This document shows positions 1-6,991 of a stretch of 15,100 nt of DNA, in pieces. The notes below the pieces were generated by a model, which ran no database searches, was not told the origin of the DNA, and worked only from the letters and a program-made list of their open reading frames with translations. Numbering within the stretch: the first letter of the stretch is position 1; every line of letters begins with the position of its first letter. Source of the DNA: DAIRVC01 sp036803025 (lineage in GTDB: Bacteria; Chloroflexota; Anaerolineae; Anaerolineales; E44-bin32); NCBI GenBank assembly GCA_036803025.1, contig DAIRVC010000053.1:1-15100 (forward strand), in the 5' to 3' direction. The position numbers were made by a program, and so were the translations under genes.

Positions 1-1456
1 TGATGGATTCACGGTAGGCGACCCGCGGCCGGCCGACGTTGCCCTGGACCTTGAATTCGCGCAGCATGCGGTCGACCAGGACTTCCAGGTGCAGCTCGCC
101 CATGCCCCAGATGACCGTCTGGCCGGTGTTGTCGTCCTGCCGCACGCGGAAGGTCGGATCCTCTTCCGAGAGCTTGCGCAGCGCCTCGCCCATGCGGTCC
201 TGATCGGCGGTCGTCTTGGGCTCGATCGCCAGAAAGATGACCGGCTCGGGGAAGGAGATGCTCTCTAGGACGATCGGGTTGCCGGCGTCGCACAGGGTAT
301 CGCCGGTGAAGGTGTCCTTCATTCCCAGAATGGCGGCGATATCGCCGGACAGGACTTCCTTGATGTCCTCGCGCCGGTCGGCGTACATGCGGATCAAGCG
401 GCCGACTCGCTCGCGCTTGCCCTTGGTCGAGTTGAAGACGTTCGAGCCCTGGGTGATCTTGCCCGAGTAGACGCGCAGGTAGGCCAGGCGGCCCACGTAG
501 GGGTCGGTGACGATCTTGAATACCAGCGCGCTCATGGGCGCGTTGTCGTCGGCCGGGCGGTTGATCTCTTCGTCGTTGTTCGGGTTGATTCCGGGGACCG
601 GCGGGACATCCAGGGGTGAAGGCAGGAAGTCGACCACGGCGTCCAGCAGCGGCTGAACGCCCTTGTTACGCAGCGAGGATCCGCAGAAGACCGGCGTCGC
701 CTTGCCGGCCAGGACGGCCCGGCGCAGGCCGTCGCGCAACTGCACCACCGAGAACTGCTCGCCGTCCAGGTACAGGGCCGTGAGATCGTCATCGGTCTCG
801 ACGATCTGCTCGATCATCCGATGCCGCCGGGTCTCGACCTCGCCTTCGAGCGCCGGCGGGACTGATTCGATCGTCGGCTCCGCGCCCAGGTCGTCGCCCC
901 ACAGGATCTGTCTCTGCTCGAGCAAATCGATCACGCCGCGGAACCCGGCCTCGGAACCGACCGGCATCTGCATGGCGATCGGGTTGGCGCCCAACCGCTC
1001 GCGGATCGTCTCGATCGTGCGTTCATAGGAGGCCCCGACGCGGTCCATCTTGTTGACGAAGCAAATGCGCGGGACGTTGTAGCGGTCGGCCTGGCGCCAG
1101 ACGGTCTCGGATTGCGGCTCGACTCCCTGGACCCCGTCGAAAACGACGATGCCGCCGTCCAGCACCCGCAGCGAGCGCTGCACTTCGGCGGTGAAATCGA
1201 TGTGTCCGGGGGTGTCGATCAGGTTAATGACGTGCTCGTTCCAACTGGTGGTGACGGCGGCCGAGACGATAGTGATGCCGCGCTCGCGTTCCTGCTCCAT
1301 CCAATCGGTGACGGTCGTGCCGTCGTCCACGGACCCAAGACGATGCGTCCGACCGGTGTAAAAGAGCACCCGCTCGGTGGTGGTCGTCTTACCGGCATCA
1401 ATGTGAGCGATGATGCCGATATTGCGATAGTGGTCCAGAGGAACGTCACGAGCCAT
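1..1456 (-). CDS. fusA: Elongation factor G, N-terminal two thirds (runs off the left edge)
   Basis: EF-G is the cytoplasmic GTPase that drives ribosomal translocation and, with ribosome recycling factor, ribosome splitting. The reading frame is open from ATG at 1456 to the window edge (485 codons of about 700). It begins MARDVPLDHYRNIGIIAHID. G-domain motifs are all present: AHIDAGKT (residues 17-24), DTPGHIDF (81-88) and NKMD (135-138). The frame at the edge reads GMGELHLEVLVDRMLREF, the end of domain III, then the start of domain IV. The start has no good Shine-Dalgarno sequence close by. A GGAGG lies right after the rpsG stop, about 25 nt away, and the 10 intervening codons are in frame but contain no alternative start. 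Translation may be coupled to rpsG. It is the third gene of the rpsL-rpsG-fusA unit. The missing part is domains IV-V. Confidence 0.97.
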   Translation of the reverse strand, partial: MARDVPLDHYRNIGIIAHIDAGKTTTTERVLFYTGRTHRLGSVDDGTTVTDWMEQERERGITIVSAAVTTSWNEHVINLIDTPGHIDFTAEVQRSLRVLDGGIVVFDGVQGVEPQSETVWRQADRYNVPRICFVNKMDRVGASYERTIETIRERLGANPIAMQMPVGSEAGFRGVIDLLEQRQILWGDDLGAEPTIESVPPALEGEVETRRHRMIEQIVETDDDLTALYLDGEQFSVVQLRDGLRRAVLAGKATPVFCGSSLRNKGVQPLLDAVVDFLPSPLDVPPVPGINPNNDEEINRPADDNAPMSALVFKIVTDPYVGRLAYLRVYSGKITQGSNVFNSTKGKRERVGRLIRMYADRREDIKEVLSGDIAAILGMKDTFTGDTLCDAGNPIVLESISFPEPVIFLAIEPKTTADQDRMGEALRKLSEEDPTFRVRQDDNTGQTVIWGMGELHLEVLVDRMLREFKVQGNVGRPRVAYRESI

Positions 1457-1486
1457 GTTGCACCGAGCAGCCGACCAGCGGCCTCC

Positions 1487-1954
1487 TTACCAGCGATAGT
1501 GGGCGAAGGCGCGGTTGGCCTCCGCCATCTTGTGGGTTTCTTCCTTGCGTTTGATGGCAGCGCCGCCGTTGTTGGCGGCATCCATCAGTTCACCGGCCAG
1601 CTTCTCGGCCATCGACTTGCCCGAGCGGGCCCGGGCCGCCGCCAGAATCCAGCGCATGGCCAGCGAGGTGCGCCGTTCGGGGGCGACCTCGACCGGCACC
1701 TGATAGGTCGCGCCGCCCACCCGGCGCGGCTTGACCTCCAGCGTCGGCGAGACGTTGCGCATCGCCTGTTCGAAGATGTCCACCGGCTCGCGCTTGGCGC
1801 GCGCCTCGATCAGATCGAAGGCGTCGTAAACCACGCCGGCGGCGGTGCTCTTCTTGCCGCGCCGCATCAGGCGGTTGATGAAGCTCTGGACGATGATGTT
1901 GTTGTAGCGGGCGTCCCCGGGGATCACGCGCTTCTCAGGTTTGGTTCGTCGCAT
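1487..1954 (-). CDS. rpsG: 30S ribosomal protein S7
   Basis: S7 nucleates assembly of the 3' major domain of 16S rRNA and sits at the mRNA exit and E site. The product is 155 aa, matching the usual 155-156. The conserved core RRVGGATYQVPVEV and the typical C-terminus MAEANRAFAHYRW are intact. The start is ATG at 1954, with GGAG at 1962-1965 seven bases upstream. It lies 73 nt after rpsL and 30 nt before fusA, the standard str-operon order. In Escherichia coli S7 represses its own operon by binding the rpsL-rpsG spacer. The equivalent spacer here carries an 8-bp hairpin (see 1989-2009), so the same logic is possible but not shown. Confidence 0.97.
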   Translation of the reverse strand: MRRTKPEKRVIPGDARYNNIIVQSFINRLMRRGKKSTAAGVVYDAFDLIEARAKREPVDIFEQAMRNVSPTLEVKPRRVGGATYQVPVEVAPERRTSLAMRWILAAARARSGKSMAEKLAGELMDAANNGGAAIKRKEETHKMAEANRAFAHYRW

Positions 1955-1988
1955 CCTCTTGCTCCGCTCGTCTGGCTGGCAGCACCCG

Positions 1989-2009
1989 GCCGGTCGGGCG
2001 ACGACCGGC
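1989..2009 (-). promoter_or_regulatory. Intercistronic hairpin between rpsL and rpsG
   Basis: A perfect 8-bp stem (1989-1996 with 2002-2009) and a 5-nt loop lie in the 73-nt rpsL-rpsG spacer, about 35 nt upstream of the rpsG start. There is no T-run after it on either strand, so it is not an intrinsic terminator. In E. coli this spacer is the S7 autoregulatory site. Whether this simpler hairpin plays that part here is inference. Confidence 0.4.
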
Positions 2010-2027
2010 TGGCTGGTATGCCTGTAC

Positions 2028-2453
2028 TCAGGAGGTCGGCTTCGGGCGCTTGCCGCCGTACTTGGAACGACCCTGTCGACGGCCGTCTACGCCGGTCGTG
2101 TCCAGGGTGCCGCGCACGATGTGGTAGCGCACGCCCGGCAGGTCCTTGACGCGGCCGCCGCGCACCAGGACGACCGAGTGTTCCTGGAGCGAATGGCCTT
2201 CGCCAGGGATATAGGCGGTCACCTCGATCAGGTTGGTCAGGCGCACGCGCGCCACCTTGCGCAGGGCCGAGTTCGGTTTCTTGGGCGTCTGCGTGCGCAC
2301 CTGCGTGCATACGCCGCGCTTCTGCGGGGCGCCCTTGGCGAGCATCGAACGCCGCTGGCGCATCGAGTTGAAGGTGAACTGCAGCGCGGGCGCCTTCGAC
2401 TTGGTGCGCTTGAAGCGTCGGCCTTTGCGGACCAACTGGTTGATCGTCGGCAC
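2028..2453 (-). CDS. rpsL: 30S ribosomal protein S12
   Basis: S12 is part of the decoding centre. I choose GTG at 2453, giving the canonical N-terminus (M)PTINQLVRKGRR and a 141-aa product. GGAGG at 2460-2464, six bases upstream, supports it. The frame is open further upstream, but that adds ten non-homologous residues. Relative to the short S12 of Thermus or E. coli, about 14 residues are inserted around positions 25-39 (QFTFNSMRQRRSMLA). A similar-length insertion is normal in Bacillus-type S12, so it is not odd in itself. The decoding loop TPKKPNSALRK (K58, K59) and RVKDLPG (K103) keep the lysines associated with streptomycin sensitivity. First gene of the str-type unit. Confidence 0.97.
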   Translation of the reverse strand: MPTINQLVRKGRRFKRTKSKAPALQFTFNSMRQRRSMLAKGAPQKRGVCTQVRTQTPKKPNSALRKVARVRLTNLIEVTAYIPGEGHSLQEHSVVLVRGGRVKDLPGVRYHIVRGTLDTTGVDGRRQGRSKYGGKRPKPTS

Positions 2454-2470
2454 GTTTTGCCTCCAGATGC

Positions 2471-2492
2471 GTCCGGGGCTCACGCCCCGGAC
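2471..2492 (-). promoter_or_regulatory. GNRA-capped hairpin in the rpsL leader
   Basis: A perfect 9-bp GC-rich stem (2471-2479 with 2484-2492) closes a GTGA tetraloop on the minus strand, which reads GUGA in RNA and is a GNRA loop. It ends 6 nt from the rpsL Shine-Dalgarno sequence (2460-2464). There is no T-run, so it is not an intrinsic terminator. Its position suggests control of rpsL translation initiation or mRNA stability. Confidence 0.55.
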
Positions 2493-2507
2493 CGGTTGCC
2501 AGCAAGG

Positions 2508-2535
2508 GAGGCCATCGACCCTGCGCGATGGCCTC
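2508..2535 (-). promoter_or_regulatory. Second hairpin in the rpsL leader
   Basis: A perfect 10-bp stem (2508-2517 with 2526-2535) and an 8-nt loop lie 15 nt upstream of the GNRA-capped hairpin in the same leader. Downstream sequence on the minus strand is CCTTGCTGG and not a T-run, so termination is unlikely. Together the two hairpins occupy about a third of the leader. Confidence 0.5.
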
Positions 2536-2615
2536 GCCTTGTATGCACCACGTATTCGACTCGGGCCGGCTTTCGTACGCGCCCGCCCGCCGAACGTCGG
2601 GTTTTGGACCTTGCT

Positions 2616-2644
2616 ATTCTACCAAATCACCAATCACACGTCAA
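2616..2644 (-). promoter_or_regulatory. Sigma-70-type promoter for rpsL-rpsG-fusA
   Basis: On the minus strand TTGACG (2639-2644) and TAGAAT (2616-2621) are separated by exactly 17 bp, close to the housekeeping consensus. The predicted transcription start is near 2609, giving a leader of about 155 nt before the rpsL start. The local sequence is AT-richer than its surroundings. This makes the str-type genes independent of, or additional to, read-through from rpoB. Confidence 0.8.
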
Positions 2645-2663
2645 GCGTTATGGTTAGAGGATT

Positions 2664-2682
2664 GCCGGGCAGCCTGCCCGGC
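2664..2682 (-). other. Hairpin directly after the rpoB stop codon
   Basis: An 8-bp GC-rich stem (2664-2671 with 2675-2682) with a 3-nt loop begins at the base after the rpoB TGA. It is followed on the minus strand by AATCCTCTAACC, with no T-run. It is more likely a 3'-end stabiliser or weak or factor-assisted stop than a classical intrinsic terminator. Confidence 0.45.
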
Positions 2683-5600
2683 TCACAGGTTGGGGTCCAT
2701 GTCGAGCAACCCCAGGCCGAGTCGCGGCGGGCGGGCGCGCTCTTCCTCTTTGCCGAAGCGGATGACCGCCCCCGCCTCCCCGACGGCTTCGACCGATAGC
2801 CCCAGGCTCTGCAGCTCCTTGACCAGCACGCGGAACGAGGCCGGGATCCCGGGTTCCTCGATCGGCTCGCCCTTGACGATCGACTCGTAGGTCTTGACCC
2901 GACCCTGCACGTCGTCCGACTTGACCGTCAGCATTTCCTGCAAGGTATGGGCGGCGCCGTAGGCTTCCAGCGCCCAGACCTCCATCTCGCCGAAGCGCTG
3001 CCCGCCGAACTTGGCCTTGCCGCCCAGCGGCTGCTGCGTGACCAGCGAGTACGGTCCGGTGGAGCGGGCGTGGACCTTGTCCTCGACCAGGTGGTGCAGC
3101 TTCATCATCAGCACCCGGCCGACCGTCACCGGCTGATCGTACGGTTGGCCCGACTTGCCGTCGAGCAGCACCTGCTTACCCAGGATCGGCATCGGTTCGA
3201 GGAAGGAGGCCATGGCCTTCTCCGCGCGCTGGCGCAGCTCGGCCGAAGTCCATTGGGCGTCGACCTTCTCGTCGCGGCTCTCGAGCCATAGGCGCAGGCA
3301 GACGTCGATCGCGGCCACGTCGTATGGGCCGCGCTCGCCGACGGGCAGGTCACGGTCCTCGAAGATCAGGACCGATTCGGGGTCGATGCCGCGTTCTCGC
3401 AGCCACTCGCGCAGCGTTGAGCGCCTGGCATAGGATTGGCTGATGGCCAGCAGTTCGGCGTCGTAGCCTTTGCCCGCCAGCCAGGTTTCAAGGAACAGGC
3501 GGCGCACGTCTTCGTCGTCCTCGAAGGCCTCTTCCTGGTAGTAGCCCTGCTGTTTGACCCAATCCCAGGCGCGCGAGCCGACCTCATCCCAGGCCCGATC
3601 GATCAACCAGGCGCGTGCCAGCTCGGCTTCGATCTCCTCCTCGTCGGCCCCGTCGAAAACGGGCGTAATGGCGCGGAAGCCCAGCCGGTCGGCCGCCCAG
3701 CCCAGGTGCGCCTCCAGGATCTGGCCGATGTTCATGCGGCCCGGGACGCCCAGAGGATTGAGGATCAAGTCGATCGGCGTGCCGTCCTGCAGGAAGGGCA
3801 TGTCCTCCACTGGCACGACCTTGGAGATGACGCCCTTGTTGCCGTGGCGGCCGGCCATCTTGTCGCCTTCGGTCGCCTTGCGCTTCTGGGCAACCGAAAC
3901 ACGCACCATTTTCTCGACACCGGCCGGGAGATCGCGATGCTCCTCGCGGGTGAAGACCTTGACGTCCACGACCTTGCCGCGCTCGCCGTGCGGCATGCGC
4001 AGCGACGTGTCTTTGACCTCGCGCGCCTTCTCGCCGAAGATCGCCCGCAGCAGCTTCTCCTCCGGCGTGAGCTCCTTCTCGCCCTTGGGCGTGATCTTGC
4101 CCACCAGGATGTCGTTCGGGCCGACCTCCGCTCCGACGCGGATAATGCCGTCCTCGCTCAGATCGCGCAGAGCCTCGTCGCCGACGTTGGGGATATCGTA
4201 GGTGATCTCTTCCGGTCCCAGCTTGGTGTCGCGCGCCTCGACCTCGTGCTTCTCGATGTGTACCGAGGTGAAGCGGTCCTGCTGGACCAGGCGCTCCGAG
4301 ATCAGGATGGCGTCTTCGAAGTTCCCGCCTTCCCACGAGATGAAGGCGCACAGGACGTTCTGGCCCAGCGCCAACTCGCCGGCCTCGGTGGAGGACGAAT
4401 CGGCGATCACGTCGCCGGGGTGGATGCGCTGTCCCTTGATCACCGCCGGGCGCTGATCGATGCAGGTGCTCTGATTGGAGCGGTTGTATTTGCGCAGCCG
4501 GTAGGTGCGGCGCTCGCGGCCGGTTCGGACGACGACCTGCCGCCCGGTGACCGACTCGACCTCGCCTTCGACGTCGGCCAGCACCACCTGCCCCGAATCG
4601 ACGGCCGCCTGTCGCTCCATGCCGGTCGAAACCAGGGGCGCCTCCGGCTGGATGAGCGGTACGGCCTGCGTCTGCATGTTCGAGCCCATCAGGGCCCGGT
4701 TGGCGTCGTCATGTTCGAGGAACGGGATCAACGAAGCGCTCACGCCGACGATCTGGCGCGGCGCCACGTCCATGTAGTCGACCTGGTCGGGCGTCGAGAA
4801 GGCGTAGTCGCCGTGATGGCGGGTGGAGATGCGCGGGCGCACGAACTCGCGTTGCGGCGTCAGCGGCGTGTTGGCCTGGGCGATCACGTAGCGGTCTTCG
4901 TCGTCGGCGGCCAGGTAGTTGACCTCTTCCGAGACGAAGGGCACGATGCGGATCGGCTCGATCAGCTTGGCCATCGGCTTGAGCAGGGCCGGCGTCAACT
5001 CCGTCCCCGACTCGGCCAGCACTTTTCCGCCCTTGGGGTCCTCGACCTTGACGCGCGTCTTGCGCCCGATCAGGCGCGGATCGTCAGGCATCAGTTGCCG
5101 GATCACGCGCCGGTAAGGCGTCTCAATGAAGCCGAAGCGGTTGACGCGGGCGTAGGAGGCCAGGCGTCCGATCAGGCCGATATTCGGCCCTTCGGGCGTC
5201 TCGATCGGGCAGATGCGGCCGTAATGCGAGTCGTGGACGTCGCGGACGTCGAAGCCGGCCCGCTCACGGCGCAGGCCACCCGGGCCGAGCGCCGACAGGG
5301 TGCGCTTATGGCGAAGCTCAGCCAGAGGGTTGACCTGATCCATGAACTGCGACAGCTGGCTGGAGCCGAAGAACTCCCGGATGGCGGCCACCACGGGCCG
5401 GATGTTGATGAGCGTGATGGGCGAAAGCTGTTCCTGATCGCGGATCGACATGCGCTCGCGGATGACTCGTTCCATCCGGCGCAGGCCGACGCGCAGCTTG
5501 CCCTGGATCAACTCGCCGACGGTCTTGACGCGCCGGTTGCCCAGGTGGTCGATATCGTCCGGCTCGACCAGCCCGTTGTTGATCAGGATCATCCGCTCGA

Positions 5601-6591
5601 TGACGCGCACGATGTCCCAGCCGGTCACCCGGCGGTGGACCAGCGGGATAACGTCCTGCAGATCGAGCTTCTGGTTGAGCTTGTAGCGTCCCACTCGCTC
5701 AAGGTCGTAGCGGCGCGCGTCGAACAGCTGCTCGCGCAGGTACTCGCGGGCGTTGTCGAGCGTGGGCGGATCGCCGGGACGCATGCGCCGGTAGAACTCG
5801 ATCAGGGCTTCATGGGCCAGCGTGCGGCCTTCTTTGACCTCCCAGGTCGGTTCCTGGCGCAGGGTAGTGGCGATGTAGGCGTGATCCGGATTGTTGTCGG
5901 CGGCGGCGAAGTAGCTGAGGATCTCCTCATCGCTGCCGTCCACGAATGGACGCGCGCCCAGACCGTCGTCGACCACGGCCAGCGCTCTGAGCAGGATGGT
6001 GACCGGGACGGTGCGCTTGCGATTGAACTTGAGCGTCAGGTAGTCGCTCTTGCGCGTCTCGAATTCCATCCAGGCGCCGCGATCGGGGATGAGCTTGGCC
6101 GCCGCCAGCCGGCGACCGGTGCTGCGGTCTTCGACCGCCTCGAAGTACACCCCCGGCGAGCGGATCAGCTGAGAAACCACCACCCGCTCCGTCCCGTTGA
6201 TGATGAACGTGCCCTTCTCGGTCATCAGCGGGAAGTCGCCCAGGAAGATGTCCTGCTTGATCGGCTCGGGGACCTCCGAGCCGGCCAACAGCACCGAGAC
6301 ATACATTGGAGCGGCGAAGGTCAGGTCGCGCTCGACGCATTCCTCGATATCGTGCTTGGGGTCTTCGAAGCGGTAGCTCAGCCCGAACTGCCGCGCTTCC
6401 GGAGTGCGGCCGGGGAAGAAGAGCTTGATCCCGCCATTGTACGACTCGATCGGGGAGATCTCGTCGAAGAGCTCATCCAGGCCTTCGTCCTTGAGCCATT
6501 GGAATGAATCGAGCTGGACCTCGATCAGGGAGGGCAGCGCGTAGGGGTCGCTGATGCGCGAGTACCACTTCCGGCCAAGCGAAGACGACAT
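2683..6591 (-). CDS. rpoB: DNA-directed RNA polymerase beta subunit
   Basis: This is the catalytic-core beta subunit of RNA polymerase, 1302 aa from ATG at 6591. That start is chosen because AGGAG (6599-6603) lies 7 nt upstream and the protein then begins MSSSLGRKWYSRISDPYALP. A longer open frame (to 6654) adds 21 non-homologous residues. Visible landmarks are the rifampicin region GSSQLSQFMDQVNPLAELRH (about 409-428), ALGPGGLRRERAGF, GDKMAGRHGNKG (909-920) and the C-terminal GGKAKFGGQRFGEMEVWALE. About 140 extra residues separate TPVFDGA (976-982) from LLDGKSGQPYDQPVTVG (1142 onward), where short beta subunits have about 22. This insertion is acidic and helix-rich. Thr431 replaces the Arg that E. 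coli numbers 529, a rifampicin-contacting position. D, H and S at the E. coli 516, 526 and 531 positions are unchanged. No rpoC follows. Confidence 0.98.
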   Translation of the reverse strand: MSSSLGRKWYSRISDPYALPSLIEVQLDSFQWLKDEGLDELFDEISPIESYNGGIKLFFPGRTPEARQFGLSYRFEDPKHDIEECVERDLTFAAPMYVSVLLAGSEVPEPIKQDIFLGDFPLMTEKGTFIINGTERVVVSQLIRSPGVYFEAVEDRSTGRRLAAAKLIPDRGAWMEFETRKSDYLTLKFNRKRTVPVTILLRALAVVDDGLGARPFVDGSDEEILSYFAAADNNPDHAYIATTLRQEPTWEVKEGRTLAHEALIEFYRRMRPGDPPTLDNAREYLREQLFDARRYDLERVGRYKLNQKLDLQDVIPLVHRRVTGWDIVRVIERMILINNGLVEPDDIDHLGNRRVKTVGELIQGKLRVGLRRMERVIRERMSIRDQEQLSPITLINIRPVVAAIREFFGSSQLSQFMDQVNPLAELRHKRTLSALGPGGLRRERAGFDVRDVHDSHYGRICPIETPEGPNIGLIGRLASYARVNRFGFIETPYRRVIRQLMPDDPRLIGRKTRVKVEDPKGGKVLAESGTELTPALLKPMAKLIEPIRIVPFVSEEVNYLAADDEDRYVIAQANTPLTPQREFVRPRISTRHHGDYAFSTPDQVDYMDVAPRQIVGVSASLIPFLEHDDANRALMGSNMQTQAVPLIQPEAPLVSTGMERQAAVDSGQVVLADVEGEVESVTGRQVVVRTGRERRTYRLRKYNRSNQSTCIDQRPAVIKGQRIHPGDVIADSSSTEAGELALGQNVLCAFISWEGGNFEDAILISERLVQQDRFTSVHIEKHEVEARDTKLGPEEITYDIPNVGDEALRDLSEDGIIRVGAEVGPNDILVGKITPKGEKELTPEEKLLRAIFGEKAREVKDTSLRMPHGERGKVVDVKVFTREEHRDLPAGVEKMVRVSVAQKRKATEGDKMAGRHGNKGVISKVVPVEDMPFLQDGTPIDLILNPLGVPGRMNIGQILEAHLGWAADRLGFRAITPVFDGADEEEIEAELARAWLIDRAWDEVGSRAWDWVKQQGYYQEEAFEDDEDVRRLFLETWLAGKGYDAELLAISQSYARRSTLREWLRERGIDPESVLIFEDRDLPVGERGPYDVAAIDVCLRLWLESRDEKVDAQWTSAELRQRAEKAMASFLEPMPILGKQVLLDGKSGQPYDQPVTVGRVLMMKLHHLVEDKVHARSTGPYSLVTQQPLGGKAKFGGQRFGEMEVWALEAYGAAHTLQEMLTVKSDDVQGRVKTYESIVKGEPIEEPGIPASFRVLVKELQSLGLSVEAVGEAGAVIRFGKEEERARPPRLGLGLLDMDPNL

Positions 6592-6757
6592 TCGGCAGCT
6601 CCTCTTTCGTCGCAGCAGGTGCCCTGTTGGTCTGCCGACCGGATTCCTCATCAAGACGCGGAACTACTCGGCGGGATCCCTCCGCCGGTCCCCGCGACCT
6701 GCGCGGCAGCCTCAGGTGCGCTTCAAAACCGTTCGCATCCCTGGATTGCGAATGCGT
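6592..6757 (-). other. rpoB leader region
   Basis: No gene lies in the roughly 305 bases between rpoB and the tRNA. The minus-strand half is the predicted rpoB 5' leader of about 160 nt. It holds several short stems: 6732-6737 with 6747-6752 at its 5' end; ccgcg/cgcgg at 6692-6696 and 6702-6706; ggcgg/ccgcc at 6670-6674 and 6682-6686; and ggtc/gacc at about 6630-6641. None has a T-run. I see no convincing leader peptide. Confidence 0.4.
6599..6607 (-). promoter_or_regulatory. Ribosome binding site that fixes the rpoB start
   Basis: On the minus strand AAAGAGGAG ends 7 nt before ATG at 6591. It selects this codon over the upstream in-frame ATG codons at about 6651-6654. Confidence 0.8.
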
Positions 6758-6787
6758 AGTTTACCACGCTGTTACGCGGGGCGTCAA
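6758..6787 (-). promoter_or_regulatory. Sigma-70-type promoter for rpoB
   Basis: On the minus strand TTGACG (6782-6787) and TAAACT (6758-6763) are spaced by 18 bp. The predicted start is near 6751, about 160 nt before the rpoB ATG. It diverges from the tRNA promoter at 6857-6885. Confidence 0.7.
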
Positions 6788-6838
6788 GTCCTAATCCCGG
6801 TCAGTCGCGGGGAGAGACGGCGGTCCGGGTTCGGCGGG

Positions 6839-6856
6839 GACGAGCCGGCGCTCGTC
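6839..6856. promoter_or_regulatory. Perfect inverted repeat abutting the tRNA -35 box
   Basis: gacgagc (6839-6845) and gctcgtc (6850-6856) form a perfect 7-bp inverted repeat around cggc. It touches the -35 hexamer of the tRNA-Arg promoter and lies about 50 bp upstream of the divergent rpoB -35. The geometry suits an operator or activator site. It could also be chance in GC-rich DNA. Confidence 0.35.
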
Positions 6857-6885
6857 TTGTCCCCGGGTATGGCTTGGGGTACAAT
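6857..6885 (+). promoter_or_regulatory. Sigma-70-type promoter for tRNA-Arg
   Basis: TTGTCC (6857-6862) and TACAAT (6880-6885) are spaced by 17 bp. The predicted start near 6892 leaves about 5 nt of 5' leader before the mature tRNA. Confidence 0.75.
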
Positions 6886-6896
6886 CCGCACGCCAG

Positions 6897-6968
6897 GCCC
6901 CTGTAGCTCAGTGGATAGAGCGCTGCCCTCCGGAGGCAGATGCCGGCGTTCGAGTCGCCGCAGGGGCG
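6897..6968 (+). tRNA. tRNA-Arg (anticodon CCG)
   Basis: A complete cloverleaf is visible. The acceptor stem pairs GCCCCTG (6897-6903) with CAGGGGC (6961-6967). The D arm pairs GCTC (6906-6909) with GAGC (6918-6921). The anticodon stem pairs CTGCC (6923-6927) with GGCAG (6935-6939) around loop CTCCGGA, giving anticodon CCG at 6930-6932, which reads the arginine codon CGG. The T arm pairs CGGCG (6944-6948) with CGCCG (6956-6960) around TTCGAGT. The discriminator is G6968. The following bases are CCT, so the terminal CCA is not encoded and must be added by tRNA nucleotidyltransferase. It has its own promoter and converges on the phosphoesterase gene. Confidence 0.95.
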
Positions 6969-6991
6969 CCTAGCTCGTCTTCCCCCTACCC

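Noticed and set aside
1112..2149. Open frame of 345 codons on the plus strand across fusA, rpsG and rpsL
   Set aside because: It is antisense to three certain ribosomal or translation genes and shows no domain features.
2664..2682. Classical intrinsic terminator after rpoB
   Set aside because: The hairpin is strong but no T-run follows on the minus strand.
3436..6507. Open frame of 1023 codons on the plus strand opposite rpoB
   Set aside because: It is an antisense shadow in high-GC coding DNA: low-complexity Arg/Ala/Asp/Val composition, no family features, and it overlaps a certain rpoB along its whole length.
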